Part shown: positions 34,505-47,043 of the stretch, in pieces
Layout: every line of letters starts with the position of its first letter
Position numbering within the stretch: position 1 is the stretch's first letter
Assembly (NCBI GenBank): GCA_028821395.1
Contig: JAPPGP010000209.1
Coordinates: 20,049-84,048 of the forward strand
DNA: 64,000 bases
Origin: Defluviicoccus sp.
GTDB taxonomy: Bacteria > Pseudomonadota > Alphaproteobacteria > MPNO01
Reading direction: 5' to 3'
Notes under the pieces: generated by a model
What the model saw: only the letters and a program-made list of their open reading frames with translations
Databases searched by the model: none
What the model was told of the DNA's origin: nothing
Translations under genes and position numbers: made by a program

Positions 34505-36265
34505 TCAGCGCCGGCCGAACAGGCGCTCGATATCGGCGAGCTTGAGCTCGACATAGGTGGGCCGGCCGTGGTTGCACTGGCCCGCGTTTGGCGTCGCCTC
34601 CATCTGGCGCAGGAGCGCGTTCATCTCGTCCGCCGTCAGCCGCTTGCCGGCGCGGACCGAGCCGTGGCAGGCCATGGTGGAGCAGAGCGCATCCAGCCGC
34701 TCCTTCAAGGCGAGCCCGGTGCCGTGCTCGGCGAGCTCGTCGGCGAGGTCGCGCACCAGCCCGCCCGCCTCGCTGACCCCGAGCAGCGCCGGCACCGCGC
34801 GCACGATCACGGCCTGCGGCCCGAAGCGCTCCAGCACCAGGCCGAGCTCGGCGAGCTCGGCGGCCCGCGCCGCCACCCGGTCGGCCGCATTCTCGTCGAG
34901 CTCCACCACCTCGGGGATCAGGAGCTGCTGCTGCGTCGCGCCGCCCTCCCCAACCGCCGATTTGATGCGCTCATAGACGATGCGCTCATGCGCCGCGTGC
35001 TGATCGACGATGACGATCCCGTCCTCGGTCTGGGCGACGACATAGGTCGCGTGCAGCTGCGCCCTGGCCGCGCCGAGGGGGTGCGCCCCGGCCTCCGGCG
35101 GGGCTTCGTCGGGCGCCGCGGCGGCGGGGGCGAAGTCGTCCTGGGGCGGTTGCAGCGGCGCCTGGAAGCGGGAAGCCGCCTCGGCGAGATGACCCATCGC
35201 CGGTGCTCCGGTTCCCGGCCGGAACCTGCCGAGCGTGTGGGCAGCCACGGTGGACGAGGCCCGATGCCCGGCCGCCGCCAGCGCGTGGCTGAGCGCCCCC
35301 ACGATCAGCCCGCGGACGAGGGCTGCGTCGCGGAACCGGACCTCGGTCTTCGCCGGGTGGACGTTGACGTCGACCAGGCGGTGCGGCACCTCGAGCCGCA
35401 GCACCACGAGCGGGTGCCGATCGCGGGCGAGCAGGTCGGTATAGGCCGCGCGGATCGCGCCCGAGAACAGACGGTCCTGCACCGGGCGGCCGTTGACGAA
35501 GACGAATTGCGACTGCGCGTTGCCGCGGTTGAGCGTCGGCAGCCCGGCGCGGCCGGTGAGAATCAGCCCCTCTCGCCCGGCCTCGACGACGACCGAGTTC
35601 TCGACGAAATCGGCGCCCATCACCTGGACCAGCCGCCCGGCATCGGCCTCCAGCAGATCCCCGGTGCCCGCCTCGTAGCGGAGATGGGTGCGGTCCTCGC
35701 TCATCAGCGTGAAGGCGATCCCGGGCTCGGCGAGCGCGAGCCTGCGAACCGCGTCGGTGGCGTGGCGCAGCTCGGAACGCGCCGATTTGAGGAATTTGAG
35801 CCGGGCGGGCGTGGCGAAGAACAGGTCGCGCACCTCGACCCGGGTGCCGGCGGCGAGCGCGACGGGGCGGGGCCGGCCGATCGCCCCGCCCTCGACCGCG
35901 ATGACGTTCGCCGCGTCCGCGCCGCGGGCGCGGCTCGCGATGGAGAGCCGGCTCACCGAGCCGATCGAGGGCAGCGCCTCGCCGCGGAAGCCGAGCGTCG
36001 CGATGCGCGACAAATCGTCGTCGGGCAATTTCGAGGTCGCGTGGCGTTCGACCGCGAGCGCGAGCTCTTCCGCCGTCATGCCGCAGCCGTCGTCGGCGAC
36101 CGCGATCAGCGTGCGCCCGCCGTCGCGCAGGGTCACGTCGATGCGTCCCGCAGCGGCGTCGATCGCGTTCTCGACCAGTTCCTTGACCGCCGAGGACGGG
36201 CGTTCCACCACCTCGCCGGCGGCGATGCGGTTGACCAGCGTCGCCGGCAGGCGCCGGATGGTCAT
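34505..36265 (-). CDS. mutL: DNA mismatch repair protein MutL
   Basis: A 586-residue MutL. The GHKL ATPase begins [20 protein letters not shown], and ENAIDA, DDGCGM and TLGFRGEAL supply the nucleotide pocket. The C-terminal domain keeps the endonuclease motif [12 protein letters not shown] (421-432), so it should nick DNA itself, as expected for bacteria without MutH. It ends the long minus-strand operon and its ATG overlaps the pgi stop (ATGA). Its presence downstream of pgi and the M16 proteases has no obvious functional logic. Confidence 0.96.
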   Translation of the reverse strand: MTIRRLPATLVNRIAAGEVVERPSSAVKELVENAIDAAAGRIDVTLRDGGRTLIAVADDGCGMTAEELALAVERHATSKLPDDDLSRIATLGFRGEALPSIGSVSRLSIASRARGADAANVIAVEGGAIGRPRPVALAAGTRVEVRDLFFATPARLKFLKSARSELRHATDAVRRLALAEPGIAFTLMSEDRTHLRYEAGTGDLLEADAGRLVQVMGADFVENSVVVEAGREGLILTGRAGLPTLNRGNAQSQFVFVNGRPVQDRLFSGAIRAAYTDLLARDRHPLVVLRLEVPHRLVDVNVHPAKTEVRFRDAALVRGLIVGALSHALAAAGHRASSTVAAHTLGRFRPGTGAPAMGHLAEAASRFQAPLQPPQDDFAPAAAAPDEAPPEAGAHPLGAARAQLHATYVVAQTEDGIVIVDQHAAHERIVYERIKSAVGEGGATQQQLLIPEVVELDENAADRVAARAAELAELGLVLERFGPQAVIVRAVPALLGVSEAGGLVRDLADELAEHGTGLALKERLDALCSTMACHGSVRAGKRLTADEMNALLRQMEATPNAGQCNHGRPTYVELKLADIERLFGRR

Positions 36266-37596
36266 GGCCCCTCCCGGCCCGCCGCCAGGTAGGACCGGGT
36301 CAGCGCCTTCCCCTGCTCCACCGCCGGCTGGTCGAACGCATCGACGCCGAGCAGATGCGCGGCGATCATGGTCTCCAGCATGAAATGCATCATCAGCGCG
36401 CCCATCGACCGTTCGTCGAGCGCGGACAGCCGGGTCACGCGCACCGGACGCCCGCTGCGCGCCAGCACCTCGGCGGTGGCGCGCTGTTCGGCGGCCATCA
36501 GGTCGCCGACCGTCTTGTCCCGAATATAGGCCAGCGCGGGGTCGGCGGCGAGGGAGGCGGGGATTCGCGCGCCCGTCCCGGCGCGGTCCAGCACGATCAG
36601 GGTGAACAGCTTGTCGGCCGGCCCGTCGAGCCAGAGCTGTAGCTGGCTGTGCTGGTCGATGGTGCCGAGCGCATTGATCGGCGTGGTGCCCGCGCCGTCC
36701 TTGCCGAGGCTCTCGGCCCAGAGCTGGCGGAACCAGCGGCCGAAATCGGCCAGCCGGTCGGCATAGGGCATCAGCACGGTCTGGGCGATGCCGCGGCTCT
36801 GGAGCGCCAGATGCGCGAGCGCCGCGCCCTCGGCGGCGGGGACCTCGCGAGGCGGCGCGCCGGCGAGCACCGGGTCGAGCACGGCGGCCGCACCCTCCCG
36901 GATCGCGGCGACATCGAGCCCCGCGATCATCGCCGGCAACAGCCCGGGGGCCGACAGCGCCGAGTACCGCCCGCCGATCCCGGGGTCGCAGTCGAGCACC
37001 GGGACGCCATGCGCGGCGGCGAGCCGGCGGAGCGTGTTGTCGCCGGGCTGGGCCAGCGCGGTCACGCATGCGCCCGCGTCGAGCCCCTCCGCTTCCAGCG
37101 CCGCCAGAACGACCAAGAGCTGGGCCAACGTCTCCGCGGTCTCGCCGGATTTGGAGACCGCGAGCCAGCCGGTGCGGGCGAGGTCGAGCGCGGCGAACAT
37201 CGCGTCCAACGCGTCGGGATCGACGTTCTCGGCGAAGTCGATGCGGGGCGCGCCGGGCGGGGGGCCGAAGCCCCGGTCGGCCAGCGCGCAGAGCGTCTTG
37301 CCGCCGAGGCTCGAGCCGCCCGTCCCCAGCACGACCATCCGGTCGAACCGGTCCCGGCAGCGCCCGGCGGTGCGCGACAATGCCGGCAGGTCGCCGCGCA
37401 TCCCGGGCAGGCGGAGCAGCGGAAGACTGCCGTCTCGATGCGCCGCGCGAATCGCCGCGAGAGCCGGCCCGGTCTGCGCCAGCGCGGCCGCGAAGGCCAC
37501 CCGGTCCAGACCGGGCGCGCCGATGGCATCGGCGAAACAGGCGGCCAGGTCCTGGGTGTAGGCTCCCGTCGCGGGTGCGGTGTCACCGTTCGGCAT
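36262..37596 (-). CDS. pgi: Glucose-6-phosphate isomerase
   Basis: A 444-residue phosphoglucose isomerase that interconverts glucose-6-phosphate and fructose-6-phosphate. [15 protein letters not shown] and [16 protein letters not shown] form the sugar-phosphate-binding loops, and [19 protein letters not shown] contains the family His. It is shorter than the E. coli enzyme and belongs to the compact bacterial form. I placed the start at 37596 (MPNGDTAP); it overlaps the upstream M16 gene by 14 bases, and a longer frame from 37674 lacks family similarity. Confidence 0.92.
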   Translation of the reverse strand: MPNGDTAPATGAYTQDLAACFADAIGAPGLDRVAFAAALAQTGPALAAIRAAHRDGSLPLLRLPGMRGDLPALSRTAGRCRDRFDRMVVLGTGGSSLGGKTLCALADRGFGPPPGAPRIDFAENVDPDALDAMFAALDLARTGWLAVSKSGETAETLAQLLVVLAALEAEGLDAGACVTALAQPGDNTLRRLAAAHGVPVLDCDPGIGGRYSALSAPGLLPAMIAGLDVAAIREGAAAVLDPVLAGAPPREVPAAEGAALAHLALQSRGIAQTVLMPYADRLADFGRWFRQLWAESLGKDGAGTTPINALGTIDQHSQLQLWLDGPADKLFTLIVLDRAGTGARIPASLAADPALAYIRDKTVGDLMAAEQRATAEVLARSGRPVRVTRLSALDERSMGALMMHFMLETMIAAHLLGVDAFDQPAVEQGKALTRSYLAAGREGP

Positions 37597-38908
37597 CGAG
37601 CCCCTCCGGGCTGCCCGCGACGACGATGGTGAGCTTGTCCGGCGAGAGCAGGCGCCGCGCAACCCGCTGCACATCGCTGGCGGTCACACCGTCGATCAGC
37701 GCCGAACGCCTGTCGATATAGTCGATGTCGAGCCCGTTCTCCTGTAGCCCGACCAGCATGCGGGCGATGCTGCGCGTGGAATCGAGGCGGAGCGGGAAAG
37801 CACCGTTGAGATACCGCTTTGCCGCATCGAGCTCGTCCTCGCTCACCCCTTCGCGCGCCATCCGACCCCACTCGGCGCGCAACAGGTCGAGCGCCGTCTT
37901 CACCCGCGCATTCGCCGTGGCGAGCCCGCCGACGATGAGCCCGGCCTTCTCGAAGGGGGCGAGATGGCTGGAGACCGAGTAGACGAGACCCCGCTTTTCG
38001 CGGAGCTCCCGGTTGAGGCGCGAGCTTTGCCCGACCGCGAGAATGTGGTTCATCGCGTAGGCGGCGTAGAAGTCGGGGTCGTGGCGCCCGATACCGGCCT
38101 GCCCGAAGACGACGACGCTTTGCGGGATCGGTTTCGCGATCACCTTCAGCACGCCGCCGGCAGGCGCCGCCTCGGGGAGCGCGGCGGGCGCGCCCGAGGC
38201 GGGCAGCGGGCCGAACACCTCGTCGAGCCGCCGGGCGAGCTCGGCGGGCGAGATGTCGCCGGCGACGCCCACGATCAACCCGTCGCGGACAAGCCGCTGG
38301 CGGGCAAAGCGCCGCAGCTCCCCGACCGTCACCGCGGCGACGCTATGTGGCGTACCGCCGAGGGGCCTGGCGTAGGGGTGATCTCCGAACACCAGCCGGT
38401 ACCACGCGCGGCCCGCCAGCCGGCGGGGGTTGTCCCTGTCGCTTTCGAGCCCGGCGACGATCTGCCGGCGGATGCGTTCGACCGGCTCGGCATCGAAGCG
38501 GGGTGCGGCGAGCGCCTTGCCGAGCAGCGCGAAGGCCCGCGAGCGATGCTCGCTCAACGTTCTCAGCGAGCCGTCGAAGCGCTCGACCCCCGCATCGAAC
38601 CCGATCGACGCGACGATGTCGTCGAGCGCCTCCCGGAACGCCCGCGAATCGAGATCGCCGGCCCCCTCGTCGAGCAACCCGGCGACCATGTTGGCGAGGC
38701 CTTCCTTCCCCACGGGATCGAGCGCGCTGCCGCCCTTGAAGGAGAAGCGAAGGCTGATCACCGGTACCGAGCCGTCCTCGACCAGCCAGGCCTCGATCCC
38801 TCCCGGCGAACGGACGCGCTTGATCTCGGTCGCCGCCGCGGGAAAGGCGATCGCAAGCGCCAGGACCGCCGCTCCGATCCGGCATCGTGCGTGTCGTCGC
38901 ATCGCCAC
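37583..38908 (-). CDS. M16-family peptidase-like protein without the zinc motif
   Basis: A 441-residue M16 protein with a signal peptide (core about 11-25, ending PAAATE). Where active members have HxxEH, this one reads GKEGLANMVAGLLDEG, so it cannot bind zinc in the usual way. Such subunits pair with an active M16 protein and supply substrate-binding residues. The active partner is the next gene upstream, six bases away. Both should be periplasmic. The physiological substrate is unknown. Confidence 0.92.
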   Translation of the reverse strand: MAMRRHARCRIGAAVLALAIAFPAAATEIKRVRSPGGIEAWLVEDGSVPVISLRFSFKGGSALDPVGKEGLANMVAGLLDEGAGDLDSRAFREALDDIVASIGFDAGVERFDGSLRTLSEHRSRAFALLGKALAAPRFDAEPVERIRRQIVAGLESDRDNPRRLAGRAWYRLVFGDHPYARPLGGTPHSVAAVTVGELRRFARQRLVRDGLIVGVAGDISPAELARRLDEVFGPLPASGAPAALPEAAPAGGVLKVIAKPIPQSVVVFGQAGIGRHDPDFYAAYAMNHILAVGQSSRLNRELREKRGLVYSVSSHLAPFEKAGLIVGGLATANARVKTALDLLRAEWGRMAREGVSEDELDAAKRYLNGAFPLRLDSTRSIARMLVGLQENGLDIDYIDRRSALIDGVTASDVQRVARRLLSPDKLTIVVAGSPEGLDAER

Positions 38909-38914
38909 GCGCCG

Positions 38915-40255
38915 CTAGCCCGCCGGTTCCGGGAGCAGCACCGCGGTCACCGAACCCCGCTCCACGAACACCGCCCGCGCGGCATCGTTCACCGCCGCCG
39001 CGTCGACCGCCGCGATCCGCTCCGGCCAGGCCTCGACATCGGCGATCGTCCGGCCGGTGGTCAGCGCCCGGCCGATGACCCGGGGCGCCGCGCCCAGACC
39101 GTCGCGGGCGTAGATCGCCGCGGCCAGCAACGCCCGCTTGCTGCGCGCGAGCTCGGCCTCGGTGACCCCGTGCTTCAGGATGCGGGCGATCTCGTCCCGC
39201 AACAGCGCCTCCACCCGACCGATGTCTCCGCCGGCCAGCGCCGACGCGGATACCGTGAACTCGCCCATGTCGAGCGCGGTTCCGAGATAGCCGGCGCCGG
39301 TACCGGCTGCCGCCTTTTCCTCGATCACCAGGCGGCGGTGAAGCCGGCCGGTCGCGCCGCCGCCGAGGATGTCGTCGAGCAGGAGCAGCGGATAGGCGTG
39401 CCGGGTCTCGCCCGAAGCGAAGCTCGGCGCGCGCCAGGTGATGGATACGCTCGGCACATGCACCCGTTCGTTCTTCAGCGTCACCCGCTTGGCGGCCAGC
39501 TGCTCGGGCTCGCCGGGGCGGACGCGCGCCGGTACCGGGCGCCGGGGGATCTTGCCGTAATGCTTTTCGGCGAGGCTGCGCACGAGCTCCGCGGTGGCGT
39601 CGCCGGCAACGATCAGGATCGCGTTGTTGGGGGCGTAGTGGGTCCGGTAGAAGGCGAGGGCGTCCGCCGCGGTCAGCCCGTCGATCTCGCTCTTCCAGCC
39701 GATCACCGGCGTCCGGTAGGGGTGCCGCAGATAGGTCACCGCGCGACGGCGCTCGTAGAGCTGGGCGCCGGGGCTGTTGCCGGTGCGCGAGCGCCGCTCC
39801 TCGCGCACCACGCCGCGTTCCGGAGTGGCCTTTTCCTCGGTCAGTTGCAGATTGACCATGCGGTCGGCTTCCATCCGCATGACAAGCTCGAGCTTGTCGC
39901 TGGCGACGCGCTGGACATAGGCGGTGTAGTCCTGGCTGGTGAAGGCGTTGTCGGAACCGCCATTGGCGGCGACGATCCTGGAGAACTCGCCGGACGGGAC
40001 CGACGGCGTACCCTTGAACATCAGGTGCTCCAGGAAATGGGCCAGGCCGGACTTGCCCGGCGGCTCGTCGGCGGCGCCGACCCTGTACCAGACGGCATGG
40101 ACGACGACCGGCGCGCGCGGGTTCTCGACCACGACGACCCGGAGCCCGTTATCGAGGGTGAAGCTGCCGGGGCTGAACACCCCGGCTTCGGCGGGCAGAT
40201 GGGCCAGCGCCGCCGCCAGCAGGACGGCGAGGATTGCGCGGCGCTGGACGCTCAG
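38915..40255 (-). CDS. M16-family zinc metallopeptidase (pitrilysin type)
   Basis: A 446-residue active M16 peptidase. HFLEH lies at 73-77, with the downstream glutamate in the VREERRS region. A hydrophobic leader (ILAVLLAAALAHLPAEAG) marks export. No ATG, GTG or TTG exists between the leader and the upstream gene. The best start is CTG at 40255, which overlaps the preceding stop as CTGA and has GAGGG nine bases upstream. The next GTG would remove the signal peptide. It is paired with the zinc-less M16 protein that follows. Confidence 0.9.
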   Translation of the reverse strand: MSVQRRAILAVLLAAALAHLPAEAGVFSPGSFTLDNGLRVVVVENPRAPVVVHAVWYRVGAADEPPGKSGLAHFLEHLMFKGTPSVPSGEFSRIVAANGGSDNAFTSQDYTAYVQRVASDKLELVMRMEADRMVNLQLTEEKATPERGVVREERRSRTGNSPGAQLYERRRAVTYLRHPYRTPVIGWKSEIDGLTAADALAFYRTHYAPNNAILIVAGDATAELVRSLAEKHYGKIPRRPVPARVRPGEPEQLAAKRVTLKNERVHVPSVSITWRAPSFASGETRHAYPLLLLDDILGGGATGRLHRRLVIEEKAAAGTGAGYLGTALDMGEFTVSASALAGGDIGRVEALLRDEIARILKHGVTEAELARSKRALLAAAIYARDGLGAAPRVIGRALTTGRTIADVEAWPERIAAVDAAAVNDAARAVFVERGSVTAVLLPEPAG

Positions 40256-40827
40256 TTGAGCAGACCCTCGAGGAAGCCGCGCTCCCGGCGCTCGATCATC
40301 GGCGTGGCGCCGGCGGCCGGCGGCTTGCCGAGCGCCGCGTTCGACTTCAGGCGTTGCGCCTCCTGCTCCGCATCGACCACCTCGCCGGGCGGATCGGGGT
40401 CGCGCCAGAAAACGATCTTGTCGATGAACCCGGTCCGGGCGTCCGCGAGCGCCTGGGACTCGGCGTCGACCTTGGCGCGGATCCCGGGATCCGCTCCCGC
40501 GGCGCCGATGCGCAGCAGCAATGCGTTCTCCGCAGGCGACGTGTCGCCGCTGGGCGACCCGCCGGTTGCCGCGCTCCGGATCAGCGTCTCGCGGACCTGA
40601 TCCCTGATCTCGGCTTCCTGCGGCCGCCGGGTGCCGGGTGCCGGCGGACGCAGCGCGTAGTCGGGGGGCAGTGCCAGCGGTGCGCGGGTCGCAACCGCAA
40701 ACTCGTCCGGCGGCTCGTTGCCGAGACCGATGCGCTGGCGCGTCTCTTCGCCGCACCCCGCCATCCCGGCCAGAACGCCCGCCGCCAATACGGCGCCGAA
40801 CGTGCGTCGCAGCCTCATCGAAGGCAT
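40252..40827 (-). CDS. DUF3035 lipoprotein
   Basis: A 191-residue protein with a basic start (MRLRR), a hydrophobic stretch and a lipobox ending AGMAGC, whose Cys25 would be lipidated. The body has LPPDYALRPPAPGTRRPQE, a hallmark of the alphaproteobacterial DUF3035 family. It lies directly after lspA, the enzyme that would process its signal, and before the M16 pair. AAGGAGG lies inside the lspA end, 11 bases before the ATG at 40827. The function is unknown; location and neighbours suggest an envelope role with the peptidases. Confidence 0.87.
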   Translation of the reverse strand: MPSMRLRRTFGAVLAAGVLAGMAGCGEETRQRIGLGNEPPDEFAVATRAPLALPPDYALRPPAPGTRRPQEAEIRDQVRETLIRSAATGGSPSGDTSPAENALLLRIGAAGADPGIRAKVDAESQALADARTGFIDKIVFWRDPDPPGEVVDAEQEAQRLKSNAALGKPPAAGATPMIERRERGFLEGLLN

Positions 40828-40828
40828 C

Positions 40829-41338
40829 TCACGTCGACCCTCCTTCTGGGCCGGGTACGGTACGACCACTCCGCCCGCCGATCAAGCTCCCGTAGAGGAC
40901 GATCGCGACCCCGACGGTGATCGCGCTATCGGCAAGGTTGAAGGCCGGCCAATGGTAGCCGGCAACATGGAAGTCGAGAAAATCGATCACGTGGCCGTGC
41001 GCGATCCGATCGGCCCCGTTGCCCGCAGCACCGCCGATTATCAGGCCCAACGGGACCGTGAGTCCGCGTTCGCGGGTGCGTGCCATCCAGGTCAGCATTC
41101 CGGCGATGACGACAACGGTGAACCCCGCGAGAAGCCACGGCCCCCACGGCGAGTCGGTCTGGAACATGCCGAAGCTCGCGCCACGGTTGTGGACCAGAAC
41201 CAAGTCGAAGAACCCGGTCACCGTCAGGCCCCGCCCGACCTCCTCCAGCCAGCCCGCCACGATCCATTTGGTGGCCTGATCGGCGAGCGCGACCGCCGCG
41301 GCGATCGCCAGCCCCTCCCGCAGCCTGGGATTGGGCAC
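40829..41338 (-). CDS. lspA: Lipoprotein signal peptidase (signal peptidase II)
   Basis: A 169-residue polytopic inner-membrane aspartic peptidase with four helices. DQATKWIV, HNRGASFGMF, AGNGADRIAHGHVIDFLDF and FNLADSAI carry the conserved Asn, Gly and two catalytic Asp residues. It cleaves prolipoproteins before the modified cysteine. The start is a GTG at 41338, five bases after the ileS stop. The ileS-lspA order is classic in proteobacteria. The downstream gene encodes a lipoprotein substrate candidate. Confidence 0.95.
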   Translation of the reverse strand: MPNPRLREGLAIAAAVALADQATKWIVAGWLEEVGRGLTVTGFFDLVLVHNRGASFGMFQTDSPWGPWLLAGFTVVVIAGMLTWMARTRERGLTVPLGLIIGGAAGNGADRIAHGHVIDFLDFHVAGYHWPAFNLADSAITVGVAIVLYGSLIGGRSGRTVPGPEGGST

Positions 41339-41343
41339 GGGAT

Positions 41344-44159
<2,816 letters not shown>

Positions 44160-44163
<4 letters not shown>

Positions 44164-45128
44164 TGCGGGGCCCTGGGGTCGCCGGAATCGATGGATGCGA
44201 GGAGCTCTCGCGCAGCCAGGCTGTCCTTCGCGATCTGGTCGCGGAGCTCGGGCAGCCCGTCGAACTTGCGCTCGGGCCGGATATACTCGACCAGCGCGAC
44301 CCTCAGCAAGCGGCCATAGATGTCGCGGTCGAAATCGAAGACATGGGTTTCGAGGCCGACGGCGGTGCCGCCGATCGTCGGGCGAATGCCGAGATTGGCG
44401 CAGCCGGGGCGCCACACCGTCTCGCCGTCCTCCTCGATCCCGGCCCAAACCGCATAGACGCCGAGCGCCGGGCGGACAGTGTCGGCCAGCGCCAGGTTGG
44501 CGGTGGGAAAGCCGAGCAGCCGGCCGCGTTTGTCGCCCTCCCGCACGCGCCCCTCGATCTCCCAGCAGCGGCCCAGCTGGAGCGCGGCCGCGCCCGGCTT
44601 TCCGTCGCGCAGGCAGGCGCGGATATTGGTCGACGAGAACACCGCCTCTCCCCAGCCGCTGACCGGTTCGACGATCTCGAACCCGACGCCCGCGCCTTTC
44701 GCCCAGCGCTCCAGTGTCTGAACGTTGCCGCGCCGGTCATGGCCGAACACGAAATCGTAGCCGATCGCGAGATGGCGCGCGGCGAGGCCCTTTGCCAGCA
44801 CCTCGTCGATGAACGCCTCGGGCGGGACGCGCGCCATGGCTCCGTCGAAGCGCAGCACCAGCAGGATGTCGACGCCGAGCGCTTCGAAGCGGCGCGCCTT
44901 GGACCTGAGCGGCGTGAGCTGGAAGGGCGGCGCGTCGGGGCGGAAGAAACGCCGGGGATGCGGCTCGAAGGTGACCACGGCGAGCGGCGCCTGGTGGGGG
45001 GGGGGGGGGTGGGCGGAAACGCCGACGACCGCCGCGTGGCCGCGATGGACGCCGTCGAAATTGCCAATCGTCGCCGCGGCGCCGCGGGCGCTTTCGGGCA
45101 GGCTTGACGGATGGCGGACGATGCGCAT
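44160..45128 (-). CDS. ribF: Bifunctional riboflavin kinase/FAD synthetase
   Basis: A 322-residue RibF. The N-terminal adenylyltransferase has IGNFDGVHRGH (about 21-31), VVTFEPHPRRFF and VFSSTNIRACL. The C-terminal kinase has GRLLGFPTANL and the PGCANLGIRPT region. It makes FMN and FAD. An unusual stretch, VSAHPPPPHQ (about 37-46), lies where relatives have an amphipathic helix of the same length, and the DNA there is a run of 14 C on the coding strand. The gene is in frame as given. It is the first gene of the long minus-strand operon. Confidence 0.93.
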
Positions 45129-45253
45129 TTGGGAGCTTACCTATCGGCGGGCGATTCGGGTGTCAAACCGTTCGCCGGGGTTCCCGCGAATTCTCGAAGC
45201 GACGGGCAAAACCGCTATGATCCGGCGCCCGACGCCAATCGATGGAGAGCGCG

Positions 45254-45649
45254 ATGTCAGACACCCCGCCGATGACGCCCGGCACGTTCGGCTGGAACGA
45301 GCTGGTTACCACGGACACCGAGGCCTGCGAGGCGTTCTTCACCGAGCTGATGGGCTGGACCACCGATACCAACCCGATGGAGGAAGGCGGCGTCTACACC
45401 TTCTTCAAACAGGGCGATCGCCCGGTCGGCGGCATGATGTCGATGCAATCGCTCGGGCTGAAGGACGTGCCCTCCCACTGGATGGCCTATCTGACGGTCG
45501 AGAACGTCGATGCCGCCTGCGCGAGATGCCGCGAGCTCGGCGGCAAGATCCTCATGGAGCCGATGGACGTGAAGGGCATCGGCCGCTTCGCCATCGTCGC
45601 CGACCCCTCCGATGCCGCCCTCGGGCTCGCCCAGTACTTTTCGTCCTAG
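45254..45649 (+). CDS. VOC-family (glyoxalase-like) protein
   Basis: A 131-residue vicinal-oxygen-chelate fold protein made of two beta-alpha-beta-beta-beta modules. The first module opens PGTFGWNELVTTD and includes EAFFTELMGWTTD; the second includes VDAACARCRELGGKIL and FAIVADPSDAALGL. The group is often annotated as glyoxalase/hydroxylase-like, and the metal ligands are not obvious. The ATG at 45254 follows GGAGAG. It is divergent from ribF. The substrate is unknown. Confidence 0.85.
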   Translation: MSDTPPMTPGTFGWNELVTTDTEACEAFFTELMGWTTDTNPMEEGGVYTFFKQGDRPVGGMMSMQSLGLKDVPSHWMAYLTVENVDAACARCRELGGKILMEPMDVKGIGRFAIVADPSDAALGLAQYFSS

Positions 45650-45773
45650 CGGCGGGTCCGATAGGCGTTCCTTTCCCGTGACGTAGCGTGCTATGCTTGC
45701 GGCGAATAGCTGCCGGAAGGCGGGTTTTCGACCGCCCGGCACAAACCGAAGCGACGATGGAGACGGCTGGACC

Positions 45774-45977
45774 GTGGAAGTTCTTGTACGCGACAACGAT
45801 GTCGATCAGGCGCTGAGGGCGCTCAAGAAGAAGATGCAGCGCGAGGGCATCTTCCGCGAGATGAAGATGCGGCGCTCATACGAGAAACCGTCCGAGAGAC
45901 GCGCGCGGGAAAAGGCGGAGGCGATCCGCCGCGCACGCAAGCTCGAGAGAAAACGCCTGGAGCGCGAGGGCTACTAG
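45774..45977 (+). CDS. rpsU: 30S ribosomal protein S21
   Basis: A 67-residue S21 protein: [20 protein letters not shown], then a strongly basic C-terminus rich in Arg and Lys ending [12 protein letters not shown]21 sits on the platform of the small subunit near the anti-Shine-Dalgarno sequence. The GTG at 45774 matches the family start; the frame stays open upstream without similarity. A hairpin terminator follows 28 bases after the stop, so it appears to be a short transcription unit. Confidence 0.93.
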   Translation: MEVLVRDNDVDQALRALKKKMQREGIFREMKMRRSYEKPSERRAREKAEAIRRARKLERKRLEREGY

Positions 45978-46004
45978 CGCCGCAGCGTTCGCCTGGCTGA
46001 ACCG

Positions 46005-46027
46005 GGGCCGCGGTCTGCGGCCCTTTT
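46005..46027 (+). terminator. Intrinsic terminator after rpsU
   Basis: A perfect 7-bp stem, GGGCCGC (46005-46011) with GCGGCCC (46017-46023), encloses the loop GGTCT and is followed at once by TTTT. This fits a Rho-independent terminator for rpsU, placed ahead of bioB. It is the clearest terminator in the window. Confidence 0.8.
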
Positions 46028-46080
46028 CGCGTGTGGCGCGCCGCTGGCGCGAGCTCACCCGCCACACTATAGTCCCGCCC

Positions 46081-47043
46081 ATGTCCGAGACCGCGGCGTG
46101 GACGAGAGAGCGCGCGCTGGCGCTGTTCTCGCGCCCCTTCAACGACCTGATCTTCGAGGCGCAGGCGGTCCATCGCCGTCATTTCGACCCCAACCGGGTG
46201 CAGGTCTCCACGCTGCTCAGCATCAAGACCGGCGGCTGTCCCGAGAACTGCGCCTATTGCCCGCAGAGCGCCCATTTCGACACCGGCGTCGCCAACGAGC
46301 GCCTGATGAAGCTGGAGGACGTTCTCGACGCGGCCCGCGCGGCCAGGGCGGCGGGCGCGACGCGGTTCTGCATGGGGGCGGCGTGGCGCGGCCCCAACGA
46401 CCGCGATCTCGGCGCGGTCGAGGCGATGATCGCGGGCGTCAAGGAGATCGGTCTGGAGACCTGCGCCACGCTGGGCCTGCTCGCGCCGGGCCAGGCGGAG
46501 CGGCTGCGCGCGGCGGGGCTCGACTACTACAACCACAATATCGACACCTCCGAATCCTATTACCGCGAGATCGTCACCACCCGGCGTTACGAAGACCGGC
46601 TGGACACGCTCGCCAAGGTGCGCGCGGCGGGTATCGCGGTCTGCTGCGGCGGCATCGTCGGGATGGGCGAGAGCCGCGAGGACCGGGCCGACATGCTGCT
46701 TGCGCTGGCGAGCATGCCGGAGCCGCCGGAGAGCGTGCCCATCAACGCTCTGGTGGCAGTGCCCGGCACGCCGCTCGCCGATGCGTCGAAGCTCGACCCG
46801 CTGGAATTCGTCCGCACGGTCGCCGCGGCGCGGATCATGATGCCGCGCTCGATGATCCGGCTGTCGGCCGGACGGCTCGAGATGGACGACGCCGCCCAGG
46901 CGCTCTGCTTCCTCGCGGGCGCCAACTCGATCTTTCACGGCGAACGCCTACTGACCACGCCCAACCCCGCGGTCGGGGAGGATTTGGGCCTGTTCGACCG
47001 GCTGGGGATCGAGGCGATGGAAGCGGCCGGCCACGGTGGCTGA
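46081..47043 (+). CDS. bioB: Biotin synthase
   Basis: A 320-residue radical SAM enzyme that inserts sulfur into dethiobiotin. The cluster cysteines are C53, C57 and C60 in [13 protein letters not shown], and [10 protein letters not shown] and [12 protein letters not shown] are family signatures. The ATG at 46081 gives the standard start. It overlaps bioA by eight bases, so the two are coupled. bioF, bioD and bioC are not in the window. Confidence 0.96.
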   Translation: MSETAAWTRERALALFSRPFNDLIFEAQAVHRRHFDPNRVQVSTLLSIKTGGCPENCAYCPQSAHFDTGVANERLMKLEDVLDAARAARAAGATRFCMGAAWRGPNDRDLGAVEAMIAGVKEIGLETCATLGLLAPGQAERLRAAGLDYYNHNIDTSESYYREIVTTRRYEDRLDTLAKVRAAGIAVCCGGIVGMGESREDRADMLLALASMPEPPESVPINALVAVPGTPLADASKLDPLEFVRTVAAARIMMPRSMIRLSAGRLEMDDAAQALCFLAGANSIFHGERLLTTPNPAVGEDLGLFDRLGIEAMEAAGHGG

